From assembly GCF_049257235.1 (NCBI RefSeq), contig NZ_JBMMUF010000007.1, positions 113,214 through 177,213 of the forward strand: 64,000 bases of DNA. The letters run 5' to 3'. This document shows, one piece after another, positions 45,148 through 54,596 of this stretch; the first letter of the stretch is position 1; the number at the start of each line of letters is the position of its first letter. The position numbers and the translations under genes were made by a program. Origin of the DNA: Pseudoalteromonas sp049257235. GTDB taxonomy: Bacteria; Pseudomonadota; Gammaproteobacteria; Enterobacterales; Alteromonadaceae. The notes below the pieces were generated by a model, which worked only from the letters and a program-made list of their open reading frames with translations, was not told the DNA's origin and did not search any database.

Positions 45148-47334
45148 TTAGCCTTTGTTGAATAACTCACCACGGGCTTGGTGTAACTTCTTATAGCTGT
45201 CGATTAAACGTAAGTGCTTGTCTAAGCCTTCTAACTTCATGTTCGTTGGGGTTAAGCCATAAAAACGCACGTCACCATTGACCATGCCTACTGCATTTTC
45301 CATGGTTTCTTTACCAAACATTCGTGAGAAGTTATGCAGGTAATCTTCAAGCTCGAGCTCATCATCAAGGGTGACTTCGAGTACCGCATTCACTGCTTGG
45401 TAGAACAATCCTCGTTCCACTGTGTTGTCGTTGTACTGTAAAAAGTCGCCAACCAGCTCAATGGCATCTTCTAACTCACCTAACGCTAAGTAAATCAGAA
45501 TCTTAAGCTCTAGAATAGTTAGCTGGCCCCATACCGTATTTTCATCAAACTCCACGCCAATCAGGGTGATGATATCGATGTAATTATCAAGCTGACTCTC
45601 TTCTAAGCGCTCTACCAGTGCCACCAATGCGTCATCTGAAAGTGAATGCAAATTCAAAATATCTTCACGGTATTGCAAGGCTTTGTTGGTGTTATCCCAA
45701 ATTAAGTCTTCGACCGGATACACTTCTGAGTAGTCAGGCACAAGAATACGACACGCACAGCCAATCTCTGTAAATTCAGCCACATATGCTTCTTTGCCAA
45801 GATCCGCAAGGATACCAAACAAGGCATCACATTCTTGTTCATTGGTGCCTGAAAAATCCCACTCTACAAAGTCGTAATCTGCTTTCGCACTGAAGAAGCG
45901 CCATGAAATTACACCCGTAGAATCAATAAAGTGCTCAACAAAGTTTTCAGGCTCTGATACCGCCATGGAATTGAATGTTGGCTTAGGCACATCATTCAAA
46001 CCTTCAAAGCTACGACCTTGTAATAGTTCAGTAAGACTGCGCTCTAGTGCCACCTCTAAACTCGGGTGAGCACCAAATGAGGCGAATACGCCCCCTGTTC
46101 GTGGGTTCATCAAGGTGACGCACATCACCGGGAATTGACCACCCAACGAGGCATCTTTGACCACAATCGGGAAACCCTGCTCTTCAAGTTTCTCGATGCC
46201 TTCGACAATACTTGGGTACTTAGCCAGCACCTCTTGCGGCACATCTGGAAGCACAATTTCTTGTTCGATGATTTGACGCTTAACAGCACGCTCAAAAATC
46301 TCAGACAAACACTGCACCTTGGCTTCATTAAGGTTGTTACCCGCACTCATACCGTTACTTAAGAACAGGTTCTCAATCAGGTTTTGTGGGAAATACACGG
46401 TTTCACCATCTGAATGGCGAGTGTATGGAATTGAACATACGCCTCTATCAACACGTCCAGAGTTGGTATCGATTAGGTGTGATGCGTGCAGTTCACCTTC
46501 AGGGTTATAAATTTCTAGACAGTAGTCATCCAAAATCCCTTCAGGGAGGGCGTCATTATCCCCAGCTTTAAACCATTTTTCTTGCGGATAATGGACAAAG
46601 TCACTGTTCGCGATTTCTTCACCAAGATACTGATCATTGTAGAAAAAGTTACAACTTAAACGTTCAATAAATTCACCCAGTGCAGAGCACAAGGCACTTT
46701 CTTTCGTTGCACCTTTACCATTGGTAAAGCACATAGGTGATGCGGCGTCGCGAATATGCAATGACCATACATGAGGCACGATATTACGCCATGATGCGAC
46801 TTCAATCTTCATGCCCAAGTCTGCAAGCATGCTGGTCATATTTTTAATGGTTTGTTCAAGCGGTAAGTCTTTACCAAGGATGTAGGTACTATGATCAGTA
46901 TCCGCATCAACCATCAACATGGCTTGTGCGTCTTCGTCGATGTTATCAACTGGGTCGATTTGAAACTCAGGACCCGTTTGCACAACACGTTTTACCGTAC
47001 AACGTTCAATAGAACGCAAAATACCTTGGCGGTCTTTTTCTGAGATACTCTCTGGTAATTCGACCTGAATTTTGAAAATTTGGTTATATCTGTCTTCAGG
47101 GTCGATAATGTTGTTTTGTGAAATGCGGATCCCATCCGTAGAAAGGTCGCGGGCATTACAATACACCTTCACAAAATACGCGGCACACAATGCAGATGAC
47201 GCCAAAAAGTAATCGAACGGACTTGGTGCAGAGCCATCACCTTTGTATCGGATCGGCTGATCAGCAATCACGGTGAAGTCGTCGAATTTGGCCTCTAATC
47301 TGAGGTTGTCGAGAAAATTAACTTTAATTTCCAT
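45148..47334 (-). CDS. OsmC-YcaO fusion protein
   Basis: Two-domain protein of 728 aa. Residues about 1-145 are an OsmC-like domain (PSPFDYFLASSALCAAYFVK) with Cys50 and Cys112 at the positions of the family's reactive pair. Residues about 175-560 are a YcaO domain (GKGATKESALCSALGEFIERLS, LSNGMSAGNNLNEAKVQCLSEIFERAVK), which carries the glutamate-rich ATP/Mg sites typical of the family. About 570-728 are helical, TPR-like. E. coli YcaO, without OsmC, is implicated in RimO-dependent S12 methylthiolation. No peptide substrate, TfuA or dehydrogenase gene is nearby, so azoline RiPP synthesis is unlikely here. Confidence 0.9.
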   Translation of the reverse strand: MEIKVNFLDNLRLEAKFDDFTVIADQPIRYKGDGSAPSPFDYFLASSALCAAYFVKVYCNARDLSTDGIRISQNNIIDPEDRYNQIFKIQVELPESISEKDRQGILRSIERCTVKRVVQTGPEFQIDPVDNIDEDAQAMLMVDADTDHSTYILGKDLPLEQTIKNMTSMLADLGMKIEVASWRNIVPHVWSLHIRDAASPMCFTNGKGATKESALCSALGEFIERLSCNFFYNDQYLGEEIANSDFVHYPQEKWFKAGDNDALPEGILDDYCLEIYNPEGELHASHLIDTNSGRVDRGVCSIPYTRHSDGETVYFPQNLIENLFLSNGMSAGNNLNEAKVQCLSEIFERAVKRQIIEQEIVLPDVPQEVLAKYPSIVEGIEKLEEQGFPIVVKDASLGGQFPVMCVTLMNPRTGGVFASFGAHPSLEVALERSLTELLQGRSFEGLNDVPKPTFNSMAVSEPENFVEHFIDSTGVISWRFFSAKADYDFVEWDFSGTNEQECDALFGILADLGKEAYVAEFTEIGCACRILVPDYSEVYPVEDLIWDNTNKALQYREDILNLHSLSDDALVALVERLEESQLDNYIDIITLIGVEFDENTVWGQLTILELKILIYLALGELEDAIELVGDFLQYNDNTVERGLFYQAVNAVLEVTLDDELELEDYLHNFSRMFGKETMENAVGMVNGDVRFYGLTPTNMKLEGLDKHLRLIDSYKKLHQARGELFNKG

Positions 47335-47541
47335 GAGTTATCGGTACCCTAAAAATCACAAAGACCGACAACACGCTCTTTGCAACAAGCAAGTGTGGCG
47401 CGTTCGGTCAATAAAATACATGTAATGCACACATTATCGTCTTTTTGCGCGCAATCGTCTTGGTTTATTTTGGCTTGGCTTGTAATCAAAGCGTATATGC
47501 CAAGGAAAAATCGTGCGTGCTATTGGGCAGCTACAAATACA

Positions 47542-47563
47542 AAAGGCAGCGATTGCTGCCTTT
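47542..47563 (-). terminator. intrinsic terminator of the lipoprotein gene
   Basis: 9-bp stem AAAGGCAGC / GCTGCCTTT with a GATT loop; on the minus strand TTTTGTATTT runs from the stem end. Confidence 0.8.
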
Positions 47564-47584
47564 AACATTCACTATTGGCTTAGC

Positions 47585-47929
47585 TTACTTTTCAACACGC
47601 TCGAAGCGTAGCGACATTAAGCCCAAATCGCGCACCAAGGTGCCGTCTTCATCGATTTCCCAGGTTTGCTCGTCATTGCCACTTTTGAACACCAAAAAAT
47701 CACCCGATTTGAGCTCGCGAACAAAAATTTCATCAAATTGCGTGCGCTGGCCATCGGCTTCAATAAAGTTTTCGCCAATGTAGATCTTTTTGACGCCAGC
47801 AAGCTCTGAAAATGCATTAAATACTTTGTTATCAGAGGTACTTACGTAATGACCCTCATATCCATGTCCGCCACAACCAGCTAACCCCAGTACAACTAAT
47901 AGCACTGCAACATACTTTATGTACTTCAT
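47585..47929 (-). CDS. small lipoprotein of unknown function
   Basis: 114 aa. The lipoprotein signal MKYIKYVAVLLVVLGLAGC has the lipobox LAGC (Cys19) followed by GG. The mature part is a small beta-rich domain (GYEGHYVSTSDNKVF, FVRELKSGDFLVFKSGN, DLGLMSLRFERV). The ATG at 47929 is chosen because it gives this signal directly; the 15 upstream residues are not signal-like. No family recognised. Confidence 0.78.
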   Translation of the reverse strand: MKYIKYVAVLLVVLGLAGCGGHGYEGHYVSTSDNKVFNAFSELAGVKKIYIGENFIEADGQRTQFDEIFVRELKSGDFLVFKSGNDEQTWEIDEDGTLVRDLGLMSLRFERVEK

Positions 47930-48012
47930 CTTAAATCTCTTCGAATCAGGCGAATTTGCCAACCTAGGGCGCAATTCTACAACATCCGTTGTGTGTCACC
48001 AAGCACACAAAA

Positions 48013-48037
48013 AAAGAGCCGCGCAAGGCGGCTCTTT
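48013..48037 (-). terminator. intrinsic terminator of katG
   Basis: 10-bp stem AAAGAGCCGC / GCGGCTCTTT with a GCAAG loop; the minus-strand side continues into TTTTTGTGTG. Confidence 0.85.
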
Positions 48038-48057
48038 AGCATCACAAATTAGTTATG

Positions 48058-50268
48058 TTATTTAAGGTCAAACCGATCCGCGGTCATCACCTTAGTCCAC
48101 GCTGCAACAAAGTCATTAACGAACTTTTCTTTGGCATCGCTGGATGCGTACACCTCGGAGATAGCACGAAGTTCTGAATTCGAACCAAAAATAAGGTCCA
48201 CTGAGGTAGCCGTCCATTTCTGTTTACCCGTTTGACGATCCACTCCCTCATACACGCCTTCTTCTTTACTCGATTTACTCCACTTGGTAGACATATCAAG
48301 TAAGTTAACGAAGAAGTCATTGCTCAAGGTACCCGGCTTGTTGGTAAGCACACCATGATCCATGCCTTTGTAATTAGCATCAAGTGTACGCATACCTCCA
48401 AGTAATGCGGTCATCTCTGGAACGGTCAAACCCAGTAAGTCAGCGCGCTCAACCAGCATGCCTGTAGGTGATTTCCAGCCGCTGCTGTAGTAGTTGCGAA
48501 ACGCATCGGCGGTTGGCTCTAGAACGTCAAATGAGTCAGCATCTGTATACTCAGCACTAGCGTCCATACGTCCGGGCTTGAACGGTACTGTGATGTCAAA
48601 ACCTGCATCTTTGGCACCTTTTTCAATCGCCGCAGCACCACCAAGTACAATCATATCAGCGAGTGAGATTTGTGTGTCACCGCCTTTTTTATTGAACTTC
48701 TTCTGGATTTTTTCCAGCTCTTTTAACACCTTAGCTACTTCTTTTGGATTGTTAACAGGCCAATCTTTTTGCGGCGCTAAGCGCAAGCGCGCACCGTTTG
48801 CACCACCGCGCATATCGGTTTCACGATAGCTTGCAGCCGATGCCCACGCCACCCGAACTAGCTCGGGAACAGTCAACTTAGACTTTAGAATTTGCGCTTT
48901 TAGATCCGCAATTTGCTTGTCGTTCACCAAGGTGTGATTTGGCTCAGGGATGTAATCTTGCCAAATAAGAATTTCCTCTGGCACTTCTGAACCTAAGTAA
49001 CGAGCACGAGGACCTAGGTCGCGGTGGTTTAACTTAAACCATGCTTTTGCAAATGCTAGCTCATACTTTTTCGGATCAGCACGAAAGCTCTCAGCGATTT
49101 TTCTAAACGCAGGATCCTCTTTCAACGCTATATCAGTGGTAAACATGATTGGCGCATGACGTTTACCCTTGATGTGCGCATCAGGCACGAGGTTTTGAGC
49201 TGCTTCATCGGTTGGGATCCATTGGATTGCCCCCGCAGGGCTCTTAGTTTGCTTCCACTCAAAGTTGAATAGGTTATCAAGATAGTTGGTAGTCCACTGC
49301 GTTGGCGTAACTGTCCATGCACCTTCAAAACCACTGGTCATGGTGTCTTCTGCGTTACCTTTGCCACATTTGTTCTTCCAGCCAAAGCCTTGATCCTCTG
49401 TTGGTGCTGCAGCAGGTTCTTTGCCAACACAGTCTCCTTTTTTCGCGCCATGGGCTTTACCGAAGGTGTGCCCGCCTGCAATGAGCGCCACAATTTCCTC
49501 ATCGTTCATTGCCATACGACCGAATGACATACGAATATCATTGGCCGCGGCAATAGGGTCAGGTTTGCCATGCGGACCTTGTGGATTTACATAGATAAGA
49601 CCCATTTCTACCGCAGCAAGTGGCCCTTTGAGCTTACCCTTTTTATCGCGGCGCTCATCAGTTAGCATCTTGCCCTCAGGCCCCCAATACACCAAGTCTG
49701 GCTCCCAATCATCTTCGCGGCCACCAGCGAAGCCAAAGGTCGTAAAGCCCATGTCTTCAAGGGCTACGTTACCTGTTAACGCCATCAAGTCGGCCCAAGA
49801 GATGTCACGGCCATATTTCTGTTTCACAGGCCAAAGCAGTCTGCGTGCTTTATCAAGGTTGGCGTTATCAGGCCAGCTGTTCAGTGGGTCAAAGCGCATT
49901 TGTCCGCCACCAGAGCCGCCACGGCCATCAAATACACGATACGTACCCGCAGCGTGCCATGCCATACGAATAAAGAACGGGCCATAGTGACCGTAATCAG
50001 CAGGCCACCAATCTTGTGATTGTGTTAGCACTTTTCGAATATCTTCTTTGACTGCACCAAGGTCTAGGCTTTCAAATGCTGCTCCATAGTCAAAGTCTTC
50101 GCCGTAAGGATGAGATTCTACGCCATGATCGCGTAGTGGGCTTAAATCAAGTTGGTCAGGCCACCAGAATTGGTTAGATTTTGGCTCTGACGCAAATGCG
50201 TTCATCGATACAGCTGAAGATACTGCTATCGCAATTGCAGTCACTAAAGGTAGTGATTTATTACGCAT
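48058..50268 (-). CDS. katG: catalase-peroxidase with export signal (periplasmic KatG)
   Basis: Bifunctional haem catalase-peroxidase, 736 aa, usual about 720-740. The distal triad Arg101-Trp104-His105 is in IRMAWHAAGTYR. Tyr226 (LIYVNPQGPHG) and Met252 (GRMAMND) complete the Trp-Tyr-Met adduct needed for catalase activity, and proximal His267 is in GGHTFGKAHG. The second, haemless domain is complete. Unusually, the protein starts with a Sec signal peptide (MRNKSLPLV...NAFA-S), so it should act in the periplasm, as in KatP-type enzymes. It is a monocistronic gene with its own terminator; an OxyR site was not identified. Confidence 0.95.
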   Translation of the reverse strand: MRNKSLPLVTAIAIAVSSAVSMNAFASEPKSNQFWWPDQLDLSPLRDHGVESHPYGEDFDYGAAFESLDLGAVKEDIRKVLTQSQDWWPADYGHYGPFFIRMAWHAAGTYRVFDGRGGSGGGQMRFDPLNSWPDNANLDKARRLLWPVKQKYGRDISWADLMALTGNVALEDMGFTTFGFAGGREDDWEPDLVYWGPEGKMLTDERRDKKGKLKGPLAAVEMGLIYVNPQGPHGKPDPIAAANDIRMSFGRMAMNDEEIVALIAGGHTFGKAHGAKKGDCVGKEPAAAPTEDQGFGWKNKCGKGNAEDTMTSGFEGAWTVTPTQWTTNYLDNLFNFEWKQTKSPAGAIQWIPTDEAAQNLVPDAHIKGKRHAPIMFTTDIALKEDPAFRKIAESFRADPKKYELAFAKAWFKLNHRDLGPRARYLGSEVPEEILIWQDYIPEPNHTLVNDKQIADLKAQILKSKLTVPELVRVAWASAASYRETDMRGGANGARLRLAPQKDWPVNNPKEVAKVLKELEKIQKKFNKKGGDTQISLADMIVLGGAAAIEKGAKDAGFDITVPFKPGRMDASAEYTDADSFDVLEPTADAFRNYYSSGWKSPTGMLVERADLLGLTVPEMTALLGGMRTLDANYKGMDHGVLTNKPGTLSNDFFVNLLDMSTKWSKSSKEEGVYEGVDRQTGKQKWTATSVDLIFGSNSELRAISEVYASSDAKEKFVNDFVAAWTKVMTADRFDLK

Positions 50269-50411
50269 AGTATGTTGCTCCCGTTTGGAGTTGTTATTAA
50301 CGAGATTAACTATAGACCATGATTTGAATCGATTTTACTGAGAAAAATAGATTGAAATAATCTGTTTATTTGATGGACTTAGATGTATTGGGGTTACGCG
50401 CCATCATAAAA

Positions 50412-50444
50412 AAAGGCTCGAGCACATTGATAGCCCCAGCCTTT
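50412..50444 (-). terminator. terminator of the DUF4242 gene
   Basis: Stem AAAGGCT / AGCCTTT extended inward by a GGGC/GCTC pairing; on the minus strand it ends in seven T. Confidence 0.7.
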
Positions 50445-50454
50445 GAAAAACGTA

Positions 50455-50727
50455 TTATTCTGCCGTTGTAGGATCAATGACATTTTTTACTTCATGTATC
50501 GCGGTAATAGGAAACTCTCCCATACGCGCGTGTTGTTCAATGAGTGATTCGTCAGGAGCAATGTAAACGCAGAAGATCTTATTGCCCGTCACATAACTTT
50601 CTACCCACTGAATTGTTGGCCCTAACTGCTGTAGCACATCGCATGATTTCACAGAAATTCCCTGCAAATCTGCACCTGACAGCTGTCCTGCGCCTTCAAC
50701 CTCTCTTTCTATTACATACTTTGGCAT
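50455..50727 (-). CDS. DUF4242-family protein
   Basis: 90-aa ferredoxin-like alpha-beta protein: MPKYVIEREVEGAGQL, VLQQLGPTIQWVESYVTGNKIFCVYIAPDES, IEQHARMGEFPITAIHEV. The family is DUF4242 (annotated nickel-binding in some databases); biochemical role unknown. AAGGAGGTGA before the ATG is an unusually strong ribosome-binding site, so high expression is likely. It stands between ybiT and katG with its own terminator. Confidence 0.85.
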   Translation of the reverse strand: MPKYVIEREVEGAGQLSGADLQGISVKSCDVLQQLGPTIQWVESYVTGNKIFCVYIAPDESLIEQHARMGEFPITAIHEVKNVIDPTTAE

Positions 50728-50837
50728 GACTCACCTCCTTCTTCAAAGGGGTGATCTAAGTATAGTCTTATCCGACTAAAGATCCGCGATACAATGGCTC
50801 CAATAACAGCTTGTCAGTGTTATTGTAGCGGCGTTCA

Positions 50838-52418
50838 TTAAAGCCCTTGGCTTTTTAGATACTCTTCGTATGGACCATGGAAGTGCACGATGCCTTCAGG
50901 TCTAATATCGATGATTTGCGTTGCCAGTGAAGATACAAACTCACGGTCATGGCTCACGAAGAACAAAGTGCCCTCGTAGTTCTCTAATGCCAAGTTCAAT
51001 GCTTCAATCGATTCCATATCAAGGTGGTTGGTTGGCTCGTCCAGTACCAACACGTTTGGATTAATCAGCGTCATTTTGCCAAATAGCATACGACCCTTTT
51101 CACCACCAGAGAGTACTTTTACTTTCTTTTTCACATCATCGTTTGAGAACAACATACGGCCAAGAGCACCACGCACCACTTGGTCATCGCCAGTTGTCCA
51201 CTGCTTCATCCAATCAAACAGGGTGGCATCTTCTTTAAAGTCATCAGCATGGTCCTGTGCGATATAACCAATTTTTGCCGCCTCAGCCCATTTAACAGTA
51301 CCTTTATCTGCTTCTACTTCGCCCAGCAAACAACGCAGTAGGGTTGTTTTACCTGCACCGTTTTGACCAATAATCGCAACGCGCTGGCCTGCTTCAACTT
51401 GCAAGTCAAAGTTGTTGAACAGTGGATTTTCAAACGCTTTTGAAAGACCTTCAACAGTCACCGCTTGGCGGTGAAGTTTCTTCTCTTGGTCAAACTTGAT
51501 GTAAGGACTCACACGGCTTGAAGGCTTGATTTCTTCAAGTTGAATCTTATCAATTTGCTTAGCACGAGACGTTGCCTGCTTCGCCTTTGACGCATTCGCA
51601 GAGAAGCGGCTAACAAAGCTTTGCAGTTCAGCGATTTGTGCTTTTTTCTTCGCATTTTCATTAAGCTGCTTTTCACGCGCTTGGGTTGCCGCGGTCATGT
51701 ACTCATCGTAGTTACCCGGGAATAAGCGCACTTCACCATAATCTAAGTCAGCCATGTGCGTACACACTGTGTTTAGGAAGTGACGGTCGTGCGAGATGAT
51801 CACCATGGTACTTTTGCGCTCTACTAAGACTTGCTCCAACCAACGGATGGTATTGATATCCAAGTTGTTGGTCGGTTCGTCTAGTAGCAGAACCTCTGGG
51901 TCTGAGAACAGCGCTTGAGCAAGAAGTACACGTAGTTTCCAACCTGGGGCGACTTCGCTCATCGGGCCAAAGTGTTGCTCAATTGGGATTTCCAATCCAA
52001 GCAATAACTCACCAGCACGGCTCTCTGCTGTATAGCCATCCATTTCTGCAAATTGCGTTTCTAAGTCGGCCACTTCCATGCCTTCTTCTTCGCTCATTTC
52101 TGGCTGGCTGTAAATGTAATCACGGCGCTCTTTGACCGCCCACAATTCAGTGTTACCCATCAACACTGTGTCCATGACACTGTATTCTTCGAATGCGAAC
52201 TGATCCTGACGTAGCTTACCCAGACGCACACCTTCACCCAACATCACGTTGCCCGCAGATGGCTCTAAATCGCCACCTAGGATTTTCATAAACGTTGATT
52301 TACCACAGCCGTTCGCACCGATTAAACCGTAGCGATTACCGTTGTTGAATTTTACTGACACATTTTCAAAAAGAGGCTTGGCGCCAAACTGCATGGCGAT
52401 ATTAGCTGTAGCTATCAA
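50838..52418 (-). CDS. ybiT: ABC-F ATPase YbiT
   Basis: Cytosolic ABC-F protein, 526 aa, with two ABC domains and no membrane segments. Walker A: GANGCGKST (34-42) and GQNGAGKTT (about 350). Signatures and Walker B: LLLDEPTNNLD and LSGGEKGRMLFGK...LVLDEPTNHLD. The linker (about 245-300) is rich in Lys and Glu with QSFVSRFSANASKAKQATSRAKQ, which is YbiT-type. Such proteins act on the ribosome E site. The start is TTG at 52418, which aligns with the E. coli start; the ribosome-binding site is weak. An 8-bp hairpin without U-tract (50801-50825) follows. Confidence 0.93.
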   Translation of the reverse strand: MIATANIAMQFGAKPLFENVSVKFNNGNRYGLIGANGCGKSTFMKILGGDLEPSAGNVMLGEGVRLGKLRQDQFAFEEYSVMDTVLMGNTELWAVKERRDYIYSQPEMSEEEGMEVADLETQFAEMDGYTAESRAGELLLGLEIPIEQHFGPMSEVAPGWKLRVLLAQALFSDPEVLLLDEPTNNLDINTIRWLEQVLVERKSTMVIISHDRHFLNTVCTHMADLDYGEVRLFPGNYDEYMTAATQAREKQLNENAKKKAQIAELQSFVSRFSANASKAKQATSRAKQIDKIQLEEIKPSSRVSPYIKFDQEKKLHRQAVTVEGLSKAFENPLFNNFDLQVEAGQRVAIIGQNGAGKTTLLRCLLGEVEADKGTVKWAEAAKIGYIAQDHADDFKEDATLFDWMKQWTTGDDQVVRGALGRMLFSNDDVKKKVKVLSGGEKGRMLFGKMTLINPNVLVLDEPTNHLDMESIEALNLALENYEGTLFFVSHDREFVSSLATQIIDIRPEGIVHFHGPYEEYLKSQGL

Positions 52419-52474
52419 AGGAAACGTTACCCTAGGTTGGTCAAAAAAAGGACGCGCAGTGTAACTGAATAAGG

Positions 52475-52505
52475 CGCTAGAGGAAACCGCTAACGCCTTT
52501 TTTCG
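52475..52505 (-). terminator. hairpin after the serine-hydrolase gene
   Basis: Imperfect stem AAGGCGCTAG / CGCTAACGCCTT. T-rich sequence is on the plus-strand side, with only a weak TTATTC on the minus side where the upstream gene ends. Confidence 0.45.
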
Positions 52506-52550
52506 TTTATAACTGAGTGTTCACATCACTCACTACCACCAAAGGGCTAT

Positions 52551-54356
52551 TTAGCGCCAAAATGTTGTTGGTAGCCATCCCCAATAAAACAGTACTAAGC
52601 TCATCTGCAACGCCAGAGCGATAAAGAACATATCCCGTTTAGCGGCTCTGCTCTTTTGGTAACTTTGGATACTGCGGTACAAACAAACCACTTGGGAGAT
52701 CGGCAGTAAACCCGTCAAAATCGCTAAACAAATACTCGCAGCAGTCACATCACCAAATGCTAAAAATGATTGATTTACGTACAGTAGGCAGGGAAGCGCA
52801 AAAGCAACTAAGTTGAAGAATGCCCATTTCACTGTCGAAAATGCATGGGAGTCACGCTTAAACATTCGAGTGATGCCCACAATTAGGATGTAAAGTAGCG
52901 ATGCTAGTCCTGAAGCCAAACTTAACCAATAAAATAGTACAGCTGTTAAAGACGCTCTTTTGTAAGTTTTTCGACCATCGTTAAGCAGTAAATCCCCTTG
53001 CGCATTTGTATAAAAGACATGGGATGCCTGCGAGCGATCAGTTTGACGAAACAACCCTTTATCTACAGGGATCAGCTTCCTGTCCTGCCCCTGAAAAGAT
53101 TTAAGAACTAATTGCTCTTGTTGCTGCGCAACCCAAATGTAGTGGAATAATCTGTCTGGAAACGCAAATTCAGCCATGTTGTTAGGTGAGAGTAAATACA
53201 GACCAGTGACATTGCCGTTAGTACCTTTATTGTTAGCAGCTGCGGCTTCTTGTTTTGGTATCTGTAACGCATCAATCAATATTTTATTTAACTGCTCATA
53301 ATCAGCCGTTTCACTGTCCGTGTTTGTGGCAATAAAGAACCCCTTTCGAGCCTTTGGAAAAATACACATATAGGCACGAAACCCGTATGTTGTTCCCGGG
53401 TGACACTGGCCAACTCGCGAGTGACGATCTCTCAGAGCTAATGCCAATCCATGACCTATTTCCATACCCGCTTTACGAGCATCTGTATCAAATGGTGTTG
53501 CCAGCTTGGTCATCAAATACTTTGCAATAAACGGCTTACCATTAAGTGTTCCGTCACCTAACATGAACCCCATCAACTTCACCATATCTGGTGCAGTGGT
53601 AGTAAATTGACCCGCGGGGCGTAAATAAGTAGCAATTGCAGGTTGAGGCATGTTGTTTTCATGATAACCCATCGCCAATCTTGAGTCTGATTGCTGCTCA
53701 ACAAAGGTGAACGTGCTGTCATACATGTGTAACGGCGCGAGCAAGTTTGCATCTAAATAGTCTTCGTAGGATTGCAAAGTGACCGCTTCGATTATCATTC
53801 CCAAAAGTGCGTAGCCCATATTGGAGTACGAATATTGTGTGCCTGGCTCTGTTCGTAATCGCAATAATGATGAGTCGTCTGTGGGAAACGCTTCAATTAG
53901 TGGCATATCAGGTTTTGGCTGAGTACTGAGCACCTGCCACATACGGACATTATCTAACCCAGCGGTATGGTCTAGTAAATGCCTCACTGTAATTGGTGCA
54001 CGATCAGCCCAAGGATTAATAAAATTTACCTGCGGCAATAAGGTATGCACCTGTGCATCTAGCGATAATCGGCCATCGCTAATCAACCGCATTACACCTA
54101 GTGCTAATACCGACTTGGTGACAGAACCAACATGCATCTTCTGATTGGGAAGCATCGGCTGGCTTTGGTCGACATTCGCATAGCCCGCGCTGCCTACCTG
54201 TGATCCTGTAGGCGTTATAATTCCCCAAGTAACGCCCACTAAACTTTGCTGCGCAGCGGCTAAGGTGATGTCGTGAGAAATGTCGTGATTGTTTTTTGCA
54301 GCTGCATATTGCACGCAGAAAAGACAAATGAATAGCAATACTCTTGTTATATACAT
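52551..54356 (-). CDS. serine hydrolase (class C beta-lactamase/PBP4* family) with C-terminal membrane domain
   Basis: Protein of 601 aa. A signal peptide (about 1-20) is followed by a beta-lactamase-fold domain (about 30-355) with the S-x-x-K nucleophile Ser78-Val-Thr-Lys81, the Tyr motif in YSNMGYALLG (around residue 180), and HPGTTYGFRAY in place of the third KTG-type motif. A mixed domain follows (about 380-450), then four to five membrane helices to the end. Such penicillin-binding-protein relatives cleave D-amino-acid peptides or esters; the substrate is unknown. The ATG at 54356 is preferred over the GTG at 54362. Not a resistance beta-lactamase by layout. Confidence 0.85.
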   Translation of the reverse strand: MYITRVLLFICLFCVQYAAAKNNHDISHDITLAAAQQSLVGVTWGIITPTGSQVGSAGYANVDQSQPMLPNQKMHVGSVTKSVLALGVMRLISDGRLSLDAQVHTLLPQVNFINPWADRAPITVRHLLDHTAGLDNVRMWQVLSTQPKPDMPLIEAFPTDDSSLLRLRTEPGTQYSYSNMGYALLGMIIEAVTLQSYEDYLDANLLAPLHMYDSTFTFVEQQSDSRLAMGYHENNMPQPAIATYLRPAGQFTTTAPDMVKLMGFMLGDGTLNGKPFIAKYLMTKLATPFDTDARKAGMEIGHGLALALRDRHSRVGQCHPGTTYGFRAYMCIFPKARKGFFIATNTDSETADYEQLNKILIDALQIPKQEAAAANNKGTNGNVTGLYLLSPNNMAEFAFPDRLFHYIWVAQQQEQLVLKSFQGQDRKLIPVDKGLFRQTDRSQASHVFYTNAQGDLLLNDGRKTYKRASLTAVLFYWLSLASGLASLLYILIVGITRMFKRDSHAFSTVKWAFFNLVAFALPCLLYVNQSFLAFGDVTAASICLAILTGLLPISQVVCLYRSIQSYQKSRAAKRDMFFIALALQMSLVLFYWGWLPTTFWR

Positions 54357-54596
54357 AACCACTCGTTGTCGAACTCAGTGCTATTGGGCACTAAGTCAGA
54401 TAATAGAAGTCAAGGAGGATGGTCATCTATAGGAGTGAGTCACACCATGTCCTTGGCGTATTTATATTGCAACTAAGTAGCCAAATGAAGTGAGAGTATA
54501 AGTATGAGTCAGCGCTCATCATGAATGCTCTTTTTGACTACTTAGCGAATATTAAAACTCAGCTATAATATATATAACTCTTTGTTATTTCAACAA

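Noticed and set aside
44854..45165. Plus-strand 103-codon frame
   Set aside because: It is the complement of the DUF2986 gene, which matches a known family on the minus strand.
45148..47334. Azoline-peptide (RiPP) biosynthesis locus around YcaO
   Set aside because: No precursor peptide, TfuA, dehydrogenase or transporter is adjacent, and the OsmC fusion points to another role.
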